A stretch of DNA of 64,000 nt from Sphingomonas sp. GM_Shp_1 (GCF_026540895.1 NZ_JALNUR010000002.1:1-64000), one strand, 5' to 3'; positions 35,945 to 44,184 are shown, counted from the stretch's first letter. Program-made: numbers and translations. Notes: generated by a model from the sequence alone, not told the origin.

Positions 35945-36721
35945 TCAGTGCGGCTTGGCGGAGGCGAGGCGGATCTCGAACAATTCCGGCCAGTTCTTGC
36001 CCGTCACATAGATACGGCGCTTCACCCGGTCATAGGCGATGCCGTTGGGCACCGAATCCCGGTCGGTCAGACCGACCCGGTTCACCAGGTCGCTGAGGTC
36101 GACCACGCCCGCCACCACGCCGGTCGCCGGGTCGATCCGCACGATATAGGGCGTCATCCAGACATTGGCCCAGATCTGCCCGTCGATATATTCCAACTCG
36201 TTGAGATATTTGAGCGGCCGGCCATTGACCGTCACGTCCAGCGTCCGCGCGACCTTCATCGTCTTGGGGTCGAGGAAACGCAGCCGGGGCGTGCCGTCCG
36301 ACAGGATGATGTGATGCCCGTCATCGGTCATCGCCCAGCCTTCGCCGTCATAGCGCCATTCGCCGGTGCGCTTCAGCGCGGGGCGGGTCCAGCGAAAGCC
36401 GCGACCGCCATGCCAGGTGACGCTGCGCAGTTCGGGGCCCCAGGCGACGATCCCCTCGCCGAACAGCCCGTCGGGCACGGTCGCCTGGCGCAGCGTCTTG
36501 CCGGTGGCGAGATCGACCTGGCGGATGATGCTCTGCCCCTCGCGCCCCGTGCTTTCGTACATCGCGCCGTCCGCGATCAGCAGCCCCTCGGTGAAGGCGG
36601 TGGTATCGTGCGGATAGGCCTGGACCAGTTCGGGCTTCTCGACCGGCGCGGGCGCAGACGCCTGTTGCGCAGCGGCGGGCAGTGCCAGGACGAGCGCCAG
36701 CGGCAGGAGGAACCGGATCAC
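35945..36721 (-). CDS. Glutaminyl-peptide cyclotransferase (plant/bacterial beta-propeller type)
   Basis: This exported enzyme converts N-terminal glutamine to pyroglutamate. The 258-residue precursor has a signal peptide (LLPLALVLALPAAAQQ). It shows the five-bladed propeller pattern of the plant-type cyclases: AYPHDTTAFTEGLLIADG, YESTGREGQS, NELEYIDGQIWANVW and SVPNGIAYD, with the conserved acidic and aromatic positions. The start is GTG, overlapping the stop of the upstream regulator by GTGA, so translation is coupled. It is unrelated in fold to the mammalian zinc enzyme. Confidence 0.9.
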   Translation of the reverse strand: MIRFLLPLALVLALPAAAQQASAPAPVEKPELVQAYPHDTTAFTEGLLIADGAMYESTGREGQSIIRQVDLATGKTLRQATVPDGLFGEGIVAWGPELRSVTWHGGRGFRWTRPALKRTGEWRYDGEGWAMTDDGHHIILSDGTPRLRFLDPKTMKVARTLDVTVNGRPLKYLNELEYIDGQIWANVWMTPYIVRIDPATGVVAGVVDLSDLVNRVGLTDRDSVPNGIAYDRVKRRIYVTGKNWPELFEIRLASAKPH

Positions 36722-37281
36722 AGCGTGCGCACCAGTCGCGCGACCCGCGCGATCCAGGCGGGCGCAGGCACGGTCACCCCCGCCGTCCCCGGCTCCAGCG
36801 GCAACAGGTGGAGCGCGTCGGGCAGCACGGCGGCAAGCCGCGCGAAGACATAGCCACCGGCGGGGCGGGGCACGAGGATATCGCGATTCATGGCCTGGCT
36901 GAATCTATCCGGCCCCAGCGGCTCGCACCAGAGTTCATCGCCCGCGCGGTACTCGCCGATCGCGCCCGTGACCGTCACCGCCATCATCCCCGGCGTCGCG
37001 CAGGGCGGGGAGACGACCCGTGCGCTGCGCGGCGCCACCGCCCCGCGCGGCCCCAGCAACGCGGCGACCGGCAGGGTCTCGCGCACCGGCAGCGTCACCA
37101 GATCGGTCGTGGTGCAGCCCAGGGCGGCGGCGATCCGGTTGAGCCAGGGCAGCGACACGGTGCGCGTTCCCATTTCCAGCCGCCCGATCGTCTGCGGCGT
37201 GGTGGGCGGGGAACAGGCGCGTGCGACATCGTCCAGCGTCATGCCCTTGGCGCGGCGCACCTCGCGGATCGCGGTGATCAT
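36718..37281 (-). CDS. XRE-type helix-turn-helix regulator
   Basis: A regulator of about 187 residues with an N-terminal Cro/C1 helix-turn-helix (AIREVRRAKGMTLDDVARAC, then TIGRLEMGTRTVSLPWLNRIAAAL). The beta-rich C-terminal domain (MAVTVTGAIGEYRAGDELWCEPL) resembles the S24/LexA-like dimer domain of phage-type repressors. A clear Ser-Lys protease dyad is not visible, so autocleavage is unlikely. ATG at 37281 precedes the helix-turn-helix directly. The stop overlaps the start of the glutaminyl cyclase gene, making a two-gene operon divergent from dapF. Confidence 0.8.
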   Translation of the reverse strand: MITAIREVRRAKGMTLDDVARACSPPTTPQTIGRLEMGTRTVSLPWLNRIAAALGCTTTDLVTLPVRETLPVAALLGPRGAVAPRSARVVSPPCATPGMMAVTVTGAIGEYRAGDELWCEPLGPDRFSQAMNRDILVPRPAGGYVFARLAAVLPDALHLLPLEPGTAGVTVPAPAWIARVARLVRTL

Positions 37282-37427
37282 CGCCCTCTCCCCTTCCAAC
37301 CGTCTCGTGCGTGGCTGTCCTACAGCCATCTCGGCTTGGCAAGTCCTGGGCCAGCCCCATGGGTGGCGAAGCGGGACAGTCTCGTTTAAGCGACGCCTTG
37401 TCTTGGAATGCCGGAAGGAGCCCCGCG

Positions 37428-38363
37428 ATGCGGTTCGCGATCGTCAAATGCCATGGGTCGGGCAACGACTTTCCGATGATCGACGCGCGCGACCTGTCGC
37501 TGAGCGATGGGGAATGGGCGGGTGTCGCTCGTGCGCTCGCCGATCGCGACGGGCCGGTCGGCGGTGACGGCCTGTTGCTGCTGGTCCCCGGCGACGACCG
37601 CGCCGCGTTCGGCATGGTGATGCGCAACAGCGACGGCAGCGAGGCCGAAACTTGCCTCAACGGCGTCCGCTGCGTCGCGCGGGCGGGGTTCGAGGCGTTG
37701 GGGATCGACGCCGCGACCGTCCGGCTGAAGACCTCGCACGCCGATGCCGTTCGCGATGCCGAGCTGTCGCCGGGTGTCTATACGGTGCGCGAAACGGCGG
37801 GACCGGCGGGGCTGTCCACCACCGCCTGGCCGATCCATGGCGCGCCGGAACGGCTGGTCGACGCGGTGCTGCCCATGCTGGACGATGCCCGCCGCTTCAC
37901 TGCCGTCACCATGCCCAATCCCCATCTCGTCCATTTCGTCGACCAGGTGGACGAGGCCGAGCTCGTCCGCCTGGGCCGGATGTGCGAAGCCGCGCCCGAC
38001 TGGCTGCCCAACCGCGCCAATGTATCCTTCGTCGAGCTGCGCGGCGACGCGCTGTTCGTCCGCACCTTCGAGCGCGGCGTCGGCCTGACCGACAGCTGCG
38101 GCAGCGCGATGGCGGCCTCCACCTATGCCGCCTGCCTGACCGGACGGATCGCCTGGGACCGCCCGACCGTGGTGTTCAATCGGGGCGGCCTGGTCCGCGC
38201 CTTTGCGGGGCAGGACGGGATGGTCACGCTATCGGGCAACGCCACCTATGAATGGGCGGGGTCGGTCTCGGTCGATCTGGCGACCGAGACGGCCGGCGAC
38301 CTGGCGGTCGAACGGCGCTTTCCCGATGAAATCGCCGCCTGGGATGCCGCCAAGCGGGGGTGA
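37428..38363 (+). CDS. dapF: Diaminopimelate epimerase-like protein, divergent
   Basis: DapF interconverts LL- and meso-diaminopimelate in lysine and peptidoglycan synthesis using two Cys residues. Here the N-terminal signature FAIVKCHGSGNDFPMID is present. Both catalytic Cys are kept: Cys76 in ETCLNGVRC and Cys224 in DSCGSAMAAS. The usual CGNG and ACGTGACA motifs are altered to CLNG and SCGSAMAA. At 311 residues it is longer than typical DapF (about 260-280). It could be the housekeeping enzyme or a paralogue acting on another amino acid. ATG at 37428 was chosen, with GGAAGGAG 8 bases upstream. Confidence 0.75.
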   Translation: MRFAIVKCHGSGNDFPMIDARDLSLSDGEWAGVARALADRDGPVGGDGLLLLVPGDDRAAFGMVMRNSDGSEAETCLNGVRCVARAGFEALGIDAATVRLKTSHADAVRDAELSPGVYTVRETAGPAGLSTTAWPIHGAPERLVDAVLPMLDDARRFTAVTMPNPHLVHFVDQVDEAELVRLGRMCEAAPDWLPNRANVSFVELRGDALFVRTFERGVGLTDSCGSAMAASTYAACLTGRIAWDRPTVVFNRGGLVRAFAGQDGMVTLSGNATYEWAGSVSVDLATETAGDLAVERRFPDEIAAWDAAKRG

Positions 38364-38394
38364 GCCGGGCGGACGGTTTTCGGCAAGGGCGGGA

Positions 38395-38640
38395 CATGGC
38401 GTTTGACGGCGCTTGGGCTGAACGAAGATTTTGAGGGCCGTCTCGGTTATCTTCTCGCCGATCATCCCACCATCCGTTCGCAATGAGCGAGGTCGAAGTG
38501 CATGGAAAGGTCGGCTGGGGCGGAACATGGCCTTCGACTTCGCTCAGGCTGAACGGGGGTCAGGGCTAAATCCGTCCCTTGGGGGGCTCCCCCACAATAC
38601 CCCGCTCCGTTCGCGCTGAGCGAAGTCGAAGCGCATGGGT
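38395..38640. repeat. Cluster of 'TTCGACTTCGCTCAGGCTGAACGG' type repeats
   Basis: The 320-bp gap between dapF and the MpaB-like gene contains no coding sequence but at least three copies of one repeat. A plus-orientation copy is at 38531-38557 (CTTCGACTTCGCTCAGGCTG core). Reversed copies are at about 38474-38505 and 38607-38638 (GAGCGAAGTCGAAG-type core), and a decayed copy lies near 38397-38425. A near-identical arm forms the long palindrome at 55.5 kb. This is a REP-like element family. Confidence 0.75.
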
Positions 38641-38682
38641 CACCCCTCGCAACGCATTGCGGAAGCGAAGCGTTGACCCGTC

Positions 38683-39507
38683 ATGCTTCCCGTTCGCCGC
38701 CAGATCGCCGACCAGATACGTGACGTGGTCGGTTCCCGCGCGCTCGACCTGACGCGGCCGCCGGGGGATGACGGCCTGTTCGGGCCGGGCTCGGCGACAT
38801 GGGCGGTGCATGGCGATTTCACCGCGATGATGGCGGGCGGGATCGCGTCGCTGCTCGTCCAGATGCTCCACCCCGCCGCGTTGGCGGGGGTGTGGGACCA
38901 TTCCAATTTCCGGCGCGACATGGCCGGGCGGCTGCGGCGGACGGCGGGGTTCATCTCGGTCACCACCTATGGTTCGACCGACGCGGCCGAGGCGATGATC
39001 GCCCGCGTCCGGCAGGTTCACGACCGGGTCGGCGGCACCCTACCCAACGGCACGCCCTATAGCGCCAATGATCCGCATCTGCTGACCTTCGTCCACGCCG
39101 CCGAGGTGGAGAGTTTCCTGCGCGCGCATCGCACCTATCGCGATCCCGATTTTTCCGACGCACAGGCCGATCGCTATCTGGCGGAGATGGCGACGATCGC
39201 GTACCGGCTGGGCGCGAAGGACGTGCCGGAGGACCGGCATCAATTGGCGCGGTTCCTCGATTCGATCCGCGCGGAACTGCGCGTCGATGCGCGCACCCGC
39301 ATGGTCGCGCGCACCCTGCTCAACCAGCCCGCCCCCAGCCCCGCGCTGGCGCCGGTCGCGACCTGGCTGACCCAGGCCGGGATCGCCCTGCTGCCCGACT
39401 GGGCCGCGCGATTGCACGGGCTGGACGGCCCCGCCGCGATCCGCCCGGCGATCCGCGCGGGCACCCGGCGGCTGGGCGGCGCGATCCGCTGGGCCCTGGC
39501 GGGCTGA
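38683..39507 (+). CDS. MpaB/rubber-oxygenase-like DUF2236 protein
   Basis: This 274-residue protein of the DUF2236 (ER-bound oxygenase MpaB / latex-clearing protein) superfamily is mostly helical. The conserved beginning GPGSATWAVHGDFTAMM is followed by LLVQMLHPAALAGVWDHSNF with a probable haem-ligand His. R(R)TAGFISVTTYGS and the DPHLLTFVHAAEVESFL His motif come next. No signal peptide is evident. Characterised relatives are haem b oxygenases, but most bacterial members have no known substrate. It stands alone between a repeat cluster and a convergent regulator gene. Confidence 0.85.
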   Translation: MLPVRRQIADQIRDVVGSRALDLTRPPGDDGLFGPGSATWAVHGDFTAMMAGGIASLLVQMLHPAALAGVWDHSNFRRDMAGRLRRTAGFISVTTYGSTDAAEAMIARVRQVHDRVGGTLPNGTPYSANDPHLLTFVHAAEVESFLRAHRTYRDPDFSDAQADRYLAEMATIAYRLGAKDVPEDRHQLARFLDSIRAELRVDARTRMVARTLLNQPAPSPALAPVATWLTQAGIALLPDWAARLHGLDGPAAIRPAIRAGTRRLGGAIRWALAG

Positions 39508-39565
39508 GCGGACGCTATTGGGACGTGGGCGAAGAAGTCGCGTTGCTTCGCCCCCGCCCATCCCC

Positions 39566-40510
39566 TTACATCGTCCCCAGCCGCCTGATCGCGTCGAGAT
39601 AACCGCGCATCCCGTCCAACGCATAGGGGGTCAGCATCATGAAGGCGCGGCGGCGGTCGACCGGGTCGGGCTGGCGCGCGAACAGGCCCGCCTCGGTCAT
39701 CTTGCCGATCCAGCGCAGCGCGGTCGTGGGCGCGACGGCGGCGGCAATGCACAGGCTGGAGACCGACACCCGCGTGCCCTCCAGACTGGCGGCGTAGAGG
39801 TCGAGCAGCATGTCCCAGGCCGGTTCCTCGAACAGCCCCGAGCCGAAAAAGCCGTCGCGCAACCGCCGGGCCCGGATCATCCGGCGCACCATCTCGGCGT
39901 CGCCCGGTTGCGCGCGGGCGGGCGTCGCATGAAAGCTCTGGTGCCGATCCCCGACACCGCCGCGCCGGCTTTCCTCCTCCTGCACCGACAGCCGCGCCAG
40001 CGCCTCGGCGATCCGCGCGACCTCGGCGTTCAGCCGCCGCAGCCGTTCGGACTCGCCCTCGCGGAAATGGGCGTGCAACAACGAGGCGGCACTATTGCTC
40101 GCCCCCGCGACCGCCAGCGCGGCGACCAGTTCGGTCTGGCTGGCATCGCACAGCATCGCGACGCGCGGCCCGAGCAGCATCGCGGCGACCAGGTCGATCT
40201 CCGCCGTCGCCAGACTGACCACGATGGGCAGGTCGAGCGCGGTCGCCACGGCGTCGATCCGGGCGAGCGCGATCTCCATCGCGTCCGCCTCCGCCCCATG
40301 CGTATCGACCAGCAACAGCGGACGGCCCGCCTGCTGGCCGATCTCATCGGCGACCGCGGCCCATGCGATCGTGCGCAGAACCCGCCCCCCGGCCTGCTGC
40401 ACCGCATCGCTCGCCGCTGCGGAAAGCGCCGGCGCGCTGATCACCACGACCCCGAAACCACCCCCGTAAAGCTCTTGTCCGTTCACCCTCGTCCCCTGCG
40501 GCCTTTCCAT
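39566..40510 (-). CDS. Two-domain regulator: receiver-like domain plus MarR-like winged helix
   Basis: A 314-residue regulator. The N-terminal ~150 residues have alternating beta/alpha character (GFGVVVISAPALSAAASDAV, PLLLVDTHGAEADAM, LPIVVSLATAEID, PRVAMLCDASQ) like a degenerate receiver, with no clear phosphorylation pocket. A coiled linker follows. The C-terminal winged helix reads FEEPAWDMLLDLYAA, SLCIAAAVAPTTALRWIGKM and DPVDRRRAFMMLT. The C-terminal part is paralogous to the shorter regulator at 3.6-4.0 kb. The arrangement suggests a sensory domain attached to the same DNA-binding module. Targets are unknown. Confidence 0.78.
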   Translation of the reverse strand: MERPQGTRVNGQELYGGGFGVVVISAPALSAAASDAVQQAGGRVLRTIAWAAVADEIGQQAGRPLLLVDTHGAEADAMEIALARIDAVATALDLPIVVSLATAEIDLVAAMLLGPRVAMLCDASQTELVAALAVAGASNSAASLLHAHFREGESERLRRLNAEVARIAEALARLSVQEEESRRGGVGDRHQSFHATPARAQPGDAEMVRRMIRARRLRDGFFGSGLFEEPAWDMLLDLYAASLEGTRVSVSSLCIAAAVAPTTALRWIGKMTEAGLFARQPDPVDRRRAFMMLTPYALDGMRGYLDAIRRLGTM

Positions 40511-40631
40511 CGCAGGCCCGTAGATCGCCCTGATCTCACGGACCTAGCGTATGTATCACTACGACACACGGTGCCATTGATCTAGCAACTGGAACGGCAT
40601 TCGGGGGGCTGCGTCAGTCCGAATCGGACTC

Positions 40632-42119
40632 TTAGCCGAGGGCTTTGACGATTTCCTCGACCATCTTCTTAGCATCGGCGAGCAGCATCATGGTATTGTC
40701 GCGATAAAACAGTTCGTTATCGACCCCGGCATAGCCGACGCCGCCCATCGACCGCTTGATGAAGAGCACCGTCTTGGCCTTCTCAACGTCGAGCACGGGC
40801 ATGCCGTAAATGGGCGAGGAGCGGTCGGTCTTGGCCGCCGGGTTGGTCACGTCGTTGGCGCCGATGACGAAGGCGACGTCGGTCTGGGCGAATTCCGCGT
40901 TGATGTCCTCCAGCTCGAACACCTCGTCATAGGGGACGTTCGCCTCGGCCAGCAGGACGTTCATATGGCCGGGCATCCGCCCCGCAACCGGGTGGATGGC
41001 GTATTTGACGCGGACGCCTTCCTTCTTGAGGAGGTCGCCCATCTCACGCAGGACATGCTGCGCCTGCGCCACCGCCATACCGTAACCGGGGACGATGACG
41101 ACCTGTTCGGCCTGGCTCATCAGGAACGCCGCGTCCTCGGCGCTGCCGCGCTTCCACGGCCGGTCGACCGCCGCGCCGCCACCCGCTCTCCCCGCATCGC
41201 TCGCGCCGAAGCCGCCCGCGATCACGCTGATGAAACTGCGGTTCATGGCCCGGCACATGATATAGGACAGGATCGCGCCCGAGCTGCCGACGAGCGCGCC
41301 GGTGATGATCATCGCGCTGTTGTGCAGGGTGAAGCCCATCGCCGCCGCCGCCCAGCCCGAATAGCTGTTCAACATCGACACCACGACCGGCATGTCCGCC
41401 CCGCCGATGGGGATGATCAGCAGGAAGCCGATGGCGAAGGACAATAGGGTGATCGTCCAGAAGATCCACGGCGCCTGATCGCGGGTGAACATCGCGACCA
41501 GGATGACGATCGCCCCCAGCAACCCCGCATTCAGCGCATGGCGGCCGGGCAGCAGGATCGGCTTGCCCCCCATATTGCCGTTGAGCTTCAGGAAGGCGAT
41601 CACCGAGCCGGAAAAGGTGATCGCGCCGATCGCGACGCCCAGCGCCATCTCGACCCGGCTGACGACATGAATGCTGGCAAAGGGCTGGCCGATCATCGGC
41701 ACCACCATATCGGCGATGTCGAAGGCGACCGGATTGAGGAAGGCCGCGCAGGCGACCGCGACGGCTGCCAGCCCGACCAGCGAGTGGAAGGCGGCGACCA
41801 GCTGCGGCATCGCGGTCATCGCGATACGGCGCGCGGTGGTGATACCTATAGCCGCGCCCAGACCGATGGCGGCGAGAATTTCCGCGACCGCGATCCAGTC
41901 GACGCCTTGATCGTCGAAGTTGCGGCTCCCCTCCGGCAGACCAAAGGGCACATGCGTGACCAGGGTGGTGATGACCGCAATAGCCATGCCCGCCATGCCG
42001 AAGCGGTTGCCCCGCTGGCTGGTCGTCGGGCTCGACAATCCGCGCAACGCCAGGATGAAGCACACCCCCGCGACCAGATAGGCAAGCGAAACCCAGGGAC
42101 TGGCGGGAAGCGCATTCAT
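40632..42119 (-). CDS. pntB: NAD(P) transhydrogenase subunit beta
   Basis: PntB is the beta subunit of the proton-translocating transhydrogenase, which makes NADPH from NADH using the proton gradient. The 495-residue protein has about nine membrane helices, then the NADP-binding domain III with VIVPGYGMAVAQAQ, YAIHPVAGRMPGHMNVLLAEANVPYD and GANDVTNPAAK. A GTG at 42167 overlaps the pntA2 stop and would add 16 residues. I prefer ATG 42119, preceded by GGGGGA and followed directly by the first membrane helix. It is last in the coxIV-pntA1-DUF559-pntA2-pntB operon. Confidence 0.94.
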   Translation of the reverse strand: MNALPASPWVSLAYLVAGVCFILALRGLSSPTTSQRGNRFGMAGMAIAVITTLVTHVPFGLPEGSRNFDDQGVDWIAVAEILAAIGLGAAIGITTARRIAMTAMPQLVAAFHSLVGLAAVAVACAAFLNPVAFDIADMVVPMIGQPFASIHVVSRVEMALGVAIGAITFSGSVIAFLKLNGNMGGKPILLPGRHALNAGLLGAIVILVAMFTRDQAPWIFWTITLLSFAIGFLLIIPIGGADMPVVVSMLNSYSGWAAAAMGFTLHNSAMIITGALVGSSGAILSYIMCRAMNRSFISVIAGGFGASDAGRAGGGAAVDRPWKRGSAEDAAFLMSQAEQVVIVPGYGMAVAQAQHVLREMGDLLKKEGVRVKYAIHPVAGRMPGHMNVLLAEANVPYDEVFELEDINAEFAQTDVAFVIGANDVTNPAAKTDRSSPIYGMPVLDVEKAKTVLFIKRSMGGVGYAGVDNELFYRDNTMMLLADAKKMVEEIVKALG

Positions 42120-42163
42120 TCCCCCGACGGTCCCGGTGGACAGCGCGGGCGGCACGGGGGCGA

Positions 42164-42463
42164 TCACGAGCGCTTCTCCTTCTTGCGGTACATGGCGAGC
42201 ATCCGCTGCGTCACCGCGAAGCCGCCGAAGATGTTGATGCTGGCCAACACCACCGCGCCCAGCCCCAGCCACTTGGCGACGCCCGACCCCGTCGCCCCCG
42301 ACGTCGCCGCCGAAGCGATCAGCGCACCGACGATGATGACCGAGGAAATGGCGTTGGTGACGGCCATCAACGGCGTGTGCAGCGCGGGCGTCACCGACCA
42401 GACGACATAATAGCCGACGAAACACGCCAGCACGAAGATCGACAGGATCGCGATGAAGTCCAT
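42164..42463 (-). CDS. pntAB: NAD(P) transhydrogenase alpha subunit, membrane part (PntA2)
   Basis: A 99-residue inner-membrane piece of the split transhydrogenase alpha subunit. Three helices are visible: [20 protein letters not shown], the [15 protein letters not shown] region and [19 protein letters not shown]. It carries the conserved [16 protein letters not shown] loop and the [12 protein letters not shown] end. The ribosome-binding site GGGGAGGA is the 3' arm of the palindromic repeat that ends the upstream DUF559 gene, so initiation probably depends on upstream translation opening the hairpin. The stop overlaps a GTG that could start pntB. Confidence 0.93.
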   Translation of the reverse strand: MDFIAILSIFVLACFVGYYVVWSVTPALHTPLMAVTNAISSVIIVGALIASAATSGATGSGVAKWLGLGAVVLASINIFGGFAVTQRMLAMYRKKEKRS

Positions 42464-42465
42464 GA

Positions 42466-42921
42466 TCACTCCTCCCCGGCACGGGGAGGGGGACCGCTCG
42501 CCGCAGGCGAGTGGTGGAGGGGGGCCGCCGCCAGCGAGACGATCGAAGCGGCAACCGCCCCGGCATCGCGCAGGATTTCGACGGCCCCGATCCGGATGAC
42601 CCTGTACCCGTTGTCGCTCAAATATCGGTCTCGCGCGGTGTCGCGGCTCATATGCGCCTCGATACTGTGCACCGCCCCGTCGACTTCGACGATCAGGCGG
42701 GCCTTGGTGCAAAAGAAGTCGGCAACATAGCAGCCGATGGGATGCTGTCGCCGGAACCGCACGCCATCCGGCGAACCGCGTAGGTGTCGCCAGAGCATGA
42801 CTTCGGGCAATGTCATCGTCCGTCGCAGCTTGCGAGCCAGTGACACTTCAGGCCGACGCACTTGCCGCACGCCCCCTCCACCGGCTTCGCCGGTCCCCCT
42901 CCCCGTTCCGGGGAGGATCAT
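42466..42921 (-). CDS. DUF559 endonuclease-like protein inside the pnt operon
   Basis: A 151-residue protein with a DUF559 core (very-short-patch-repair endonuclease-like, PD-(D/E)xK superfamily). It shows [38 protein letters not shown], then [10 protein letters not shown] with candidate catalytic Asp/Glu, and GYRVIRI. The start overlaps the pntA1 stop by ATGA and the stop lies 2 bases before the pntA2 start. The first ~15 and last ~20 codons are made of the intergenic repeat (Gly/Pro-rich, no DUF559 similarity); GTG 42846 or ATG 42816 could also start it. Inverted repeat copies flank it, so it looks like cargo inserted into pntA1-pntA2. The biological role is unknown. Confidence 0.8.
   Translation of the reverse strand: MILPGTGRGTGEAGGGGVRQVRRPEVSLARKLRRTMTLPEVMLWRHLRGSPDGVRFRRQHPIGCYVADFFCTKARLIVEVDGAVHSIEAHMSRDTARDRYLSDNGYRVIRIGAVEILRDAGAVAASIVSLAAAPLHHSPAASGPPPRAGEE
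42471..42525. repeat. Repeat unit flanking DUF559 gene (pntA2 side)
   Basis: The CCTCCCC GGCA CGGGGAGG palindrome is followed by GGGACCGCTCGCC...GGTGGAGGGG. It is the same ~50-bp element as at 42870-42918 but in opposite orientation. Its GGGGAGGA arm is the ribosome-binding site of pntA2. Confidence 0.8.
42870..42918. repeat. Repeat unit flanking DUF559 gene (pntA1 side)
   Basis: An inverted copy of the element at 42471-42525: CCCCCTCCACCGGC...GCCGGTCCCCCTCCCC, then TTCCGGGGAGG. It begins directly inside the DUF559 reading frame, two codons after its ATG. TGATC occurs at both outer borders of the unit. Confidence 0.8.
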
Positions 42922-44045
42922 GAAGTGAGCCTCGGGTTCACCACGACCCCACCCTGCGTCAGCCGGATCGCGTCGCCGATCTCGGCGTCCAGCACCGGCC
43001 GCCCGGCCTCCTTGTCCCAGAAGGCCGCGAGGAAATTGTGCAAATTGCGCGCGAACAGCGCCGAGGCGTCGGCCGCCAGGCGGCCCGCCATGTTGCGGTG
43101 GCCGATGATCGTGACGCCGTGGCGCTGGACGACCTCGCCCGCCACCGCGCCTTCGACATTGCCGCCGGCCTCCACTGCCAGGTCGACGATCACGCTGCCG
43201 GGGCGCATCGTCGCGACCTGTGCATCGGTCACCAGGCGCGGTGCGGGGCGGCCGGGGATCAGCGCGGTGGTAATGACGATGTCCTGCTTGGCGATATGCC
43301 CCGCGACCAGTTCGGCTTGCGCGCGGCGATACTCCTCGCTCGTCTCCCCGGCATAGCCGCCCGCGCCTTCGCCCTCGATCCCCTCGACGCCTTCGACGAA
43401 GACCGGCTTGGCCCCCAGCGACTGGATCTGCTCGCGCGTGGCGGAGCGGACATCGGTGGCCGAGACCTGCGCCCCCAACCGCCGCGCGGTCGCGATCGCC
43501 TGGAGCCCGGCCACCCCCACGCCCATTACGAAGACGCGCGCCGCCGGGATGGTGCCCGCCGCCGTCATCATCATCGGAAAGGCGCGGCCATAGGCGTTCG
43601 CCGCCTCCAGCACCGCCTTGTACCCGGCCAGGTTGGACTGGGACGAGAGGATGTCCATCGACTGGGCGCGGGTGATACGCGGCATCCAGTCCATCGCCAG
43701 CGCCTCCAGCCCCGCCGCCGCATAGGCCGCCACCGCCTCGCCACGTCGAAAGAGGTCGAACGCCGCGACCACCCAGGCCCCCGGCGCAGTCCCCGACAGC
43801 GTGTCGGCATCGGGCGCCTGCACCGCCAATATGATCTCGGCGCCCGCCAGCACCTCGGCCCGCGCGCCGACATGCGCCCCCGCCTGTTCATAGTCGGCGT
43901 CGGCGATCCCCGCGCCCGCCCCGGCACCGCGCTCGACCGCCAGCGTCGCGCCCAGCGCGATCAGCTTGCGCACCGTCTCCGGCGTGGCGGCGACGCGGGC
44001 TTCGCCGGATGCCGTTTCGCGTAGCGCCGCGATGCGCACGCCCAT
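42918..44045 (-). CDS. pntAA: NAD(P) transhydrogenase alpha subunit, NAD-binding part (PntA1)
   Basis: The soluble NAD(H)-binding part of the split transhydrogenase alpha subunit, 375 residues, related to alanine dehydrogenase. Visible motifs are RIAALRETASGEARVAATPE at the start, QSNLAGYKAVLEAA, the Rossmann segment RVFVMGVGVAGLQAIATARRLGA-type, and TTALIPGRPAPRLVT. Domain I usually binds NAD(H) at the cytoplasmic face, passing hydride to NADP on PntB. It starts 4 bases after the small oxidase subunit IV gene and its stop overlaps the DUF559 start, so all are one transcript. Confidence 0.94.
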   Translation of the reverse strand: MGVRIAALRETASGEARVAATPETVRKLIALGATLAVERGAGAGAGIADADYEQAGAHVGARAEVLAGAEIILAVQAPDADTLSGTAPGAWVVAAFDLFRRGEAVAAYAAAGLEALAMDWMPRITRAQSMDILSSQSNLAGYKAVLEAANAYGRAFPMMMTAAGTIPAARVFVMGVGVAGLQAIATARRLGAQVSATDVRSATREQIQSLGAKPVFVEGVEGIEGEGAGGYAGETSEEYRRAQAELVAGHIAKQDIVITTALIPGRPAPRLVTDAQVATMRPGSVIVDLAVEAGGNVEGAVAGEVVQRHGVTIIGHRNMAGRLAADASALFARNLHNFLAAFWDKEAGRPVLDAEIGDAIRLTQGGVVVNPRLTS

Positions 44046-44049
44046 GGCG

Positions 44050-44184
44050 TCAGGCGATCAGCCAGAGGACGATCGCCACCAACAGGGCGACGACCACCGA
44101 TCCCCATTTGAGCATGTTGATCAGCAATCCGTAGGTGGCGACATGCGCCTTCATCTCGCCGGTGCCGGTGTCATTGGCCGCCAT
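44050..44184 (-). CDS. aa3-type cytochrome c oxidase subunit IV
   Basis: A 44-residue single-span membrane protein. A short hydrophilic N-terminus (MAANDTGTGEMKAHVATYG) leads into LLINMLKWGSVVVALLVAI and ends at VLWLIA. This is the pattern of bacterial aa3-oxidase subunit IV (a small subunit of unknown necessity). GAGGTGAGG precedes the ATG. It is too short for routine gene callers but is well supported by sequence pattern, spacing and operon position just before pntA1. The core oxidase subunits are not in this window. Confidence 0.85.
   Translation of the reverse strand: MAANDTGTGEMKAHVATYGLLINMLKWGSVVVALLVAIVLWLIA

Noticed and set aside
42120..42167. pntB starting at GTG 42167 with GTGA overlap
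   Set aside because: The added 16 residues are polar and precede the first membrane helix; ATG 42119 has a closer GGGGGA site. It remains an alternative.
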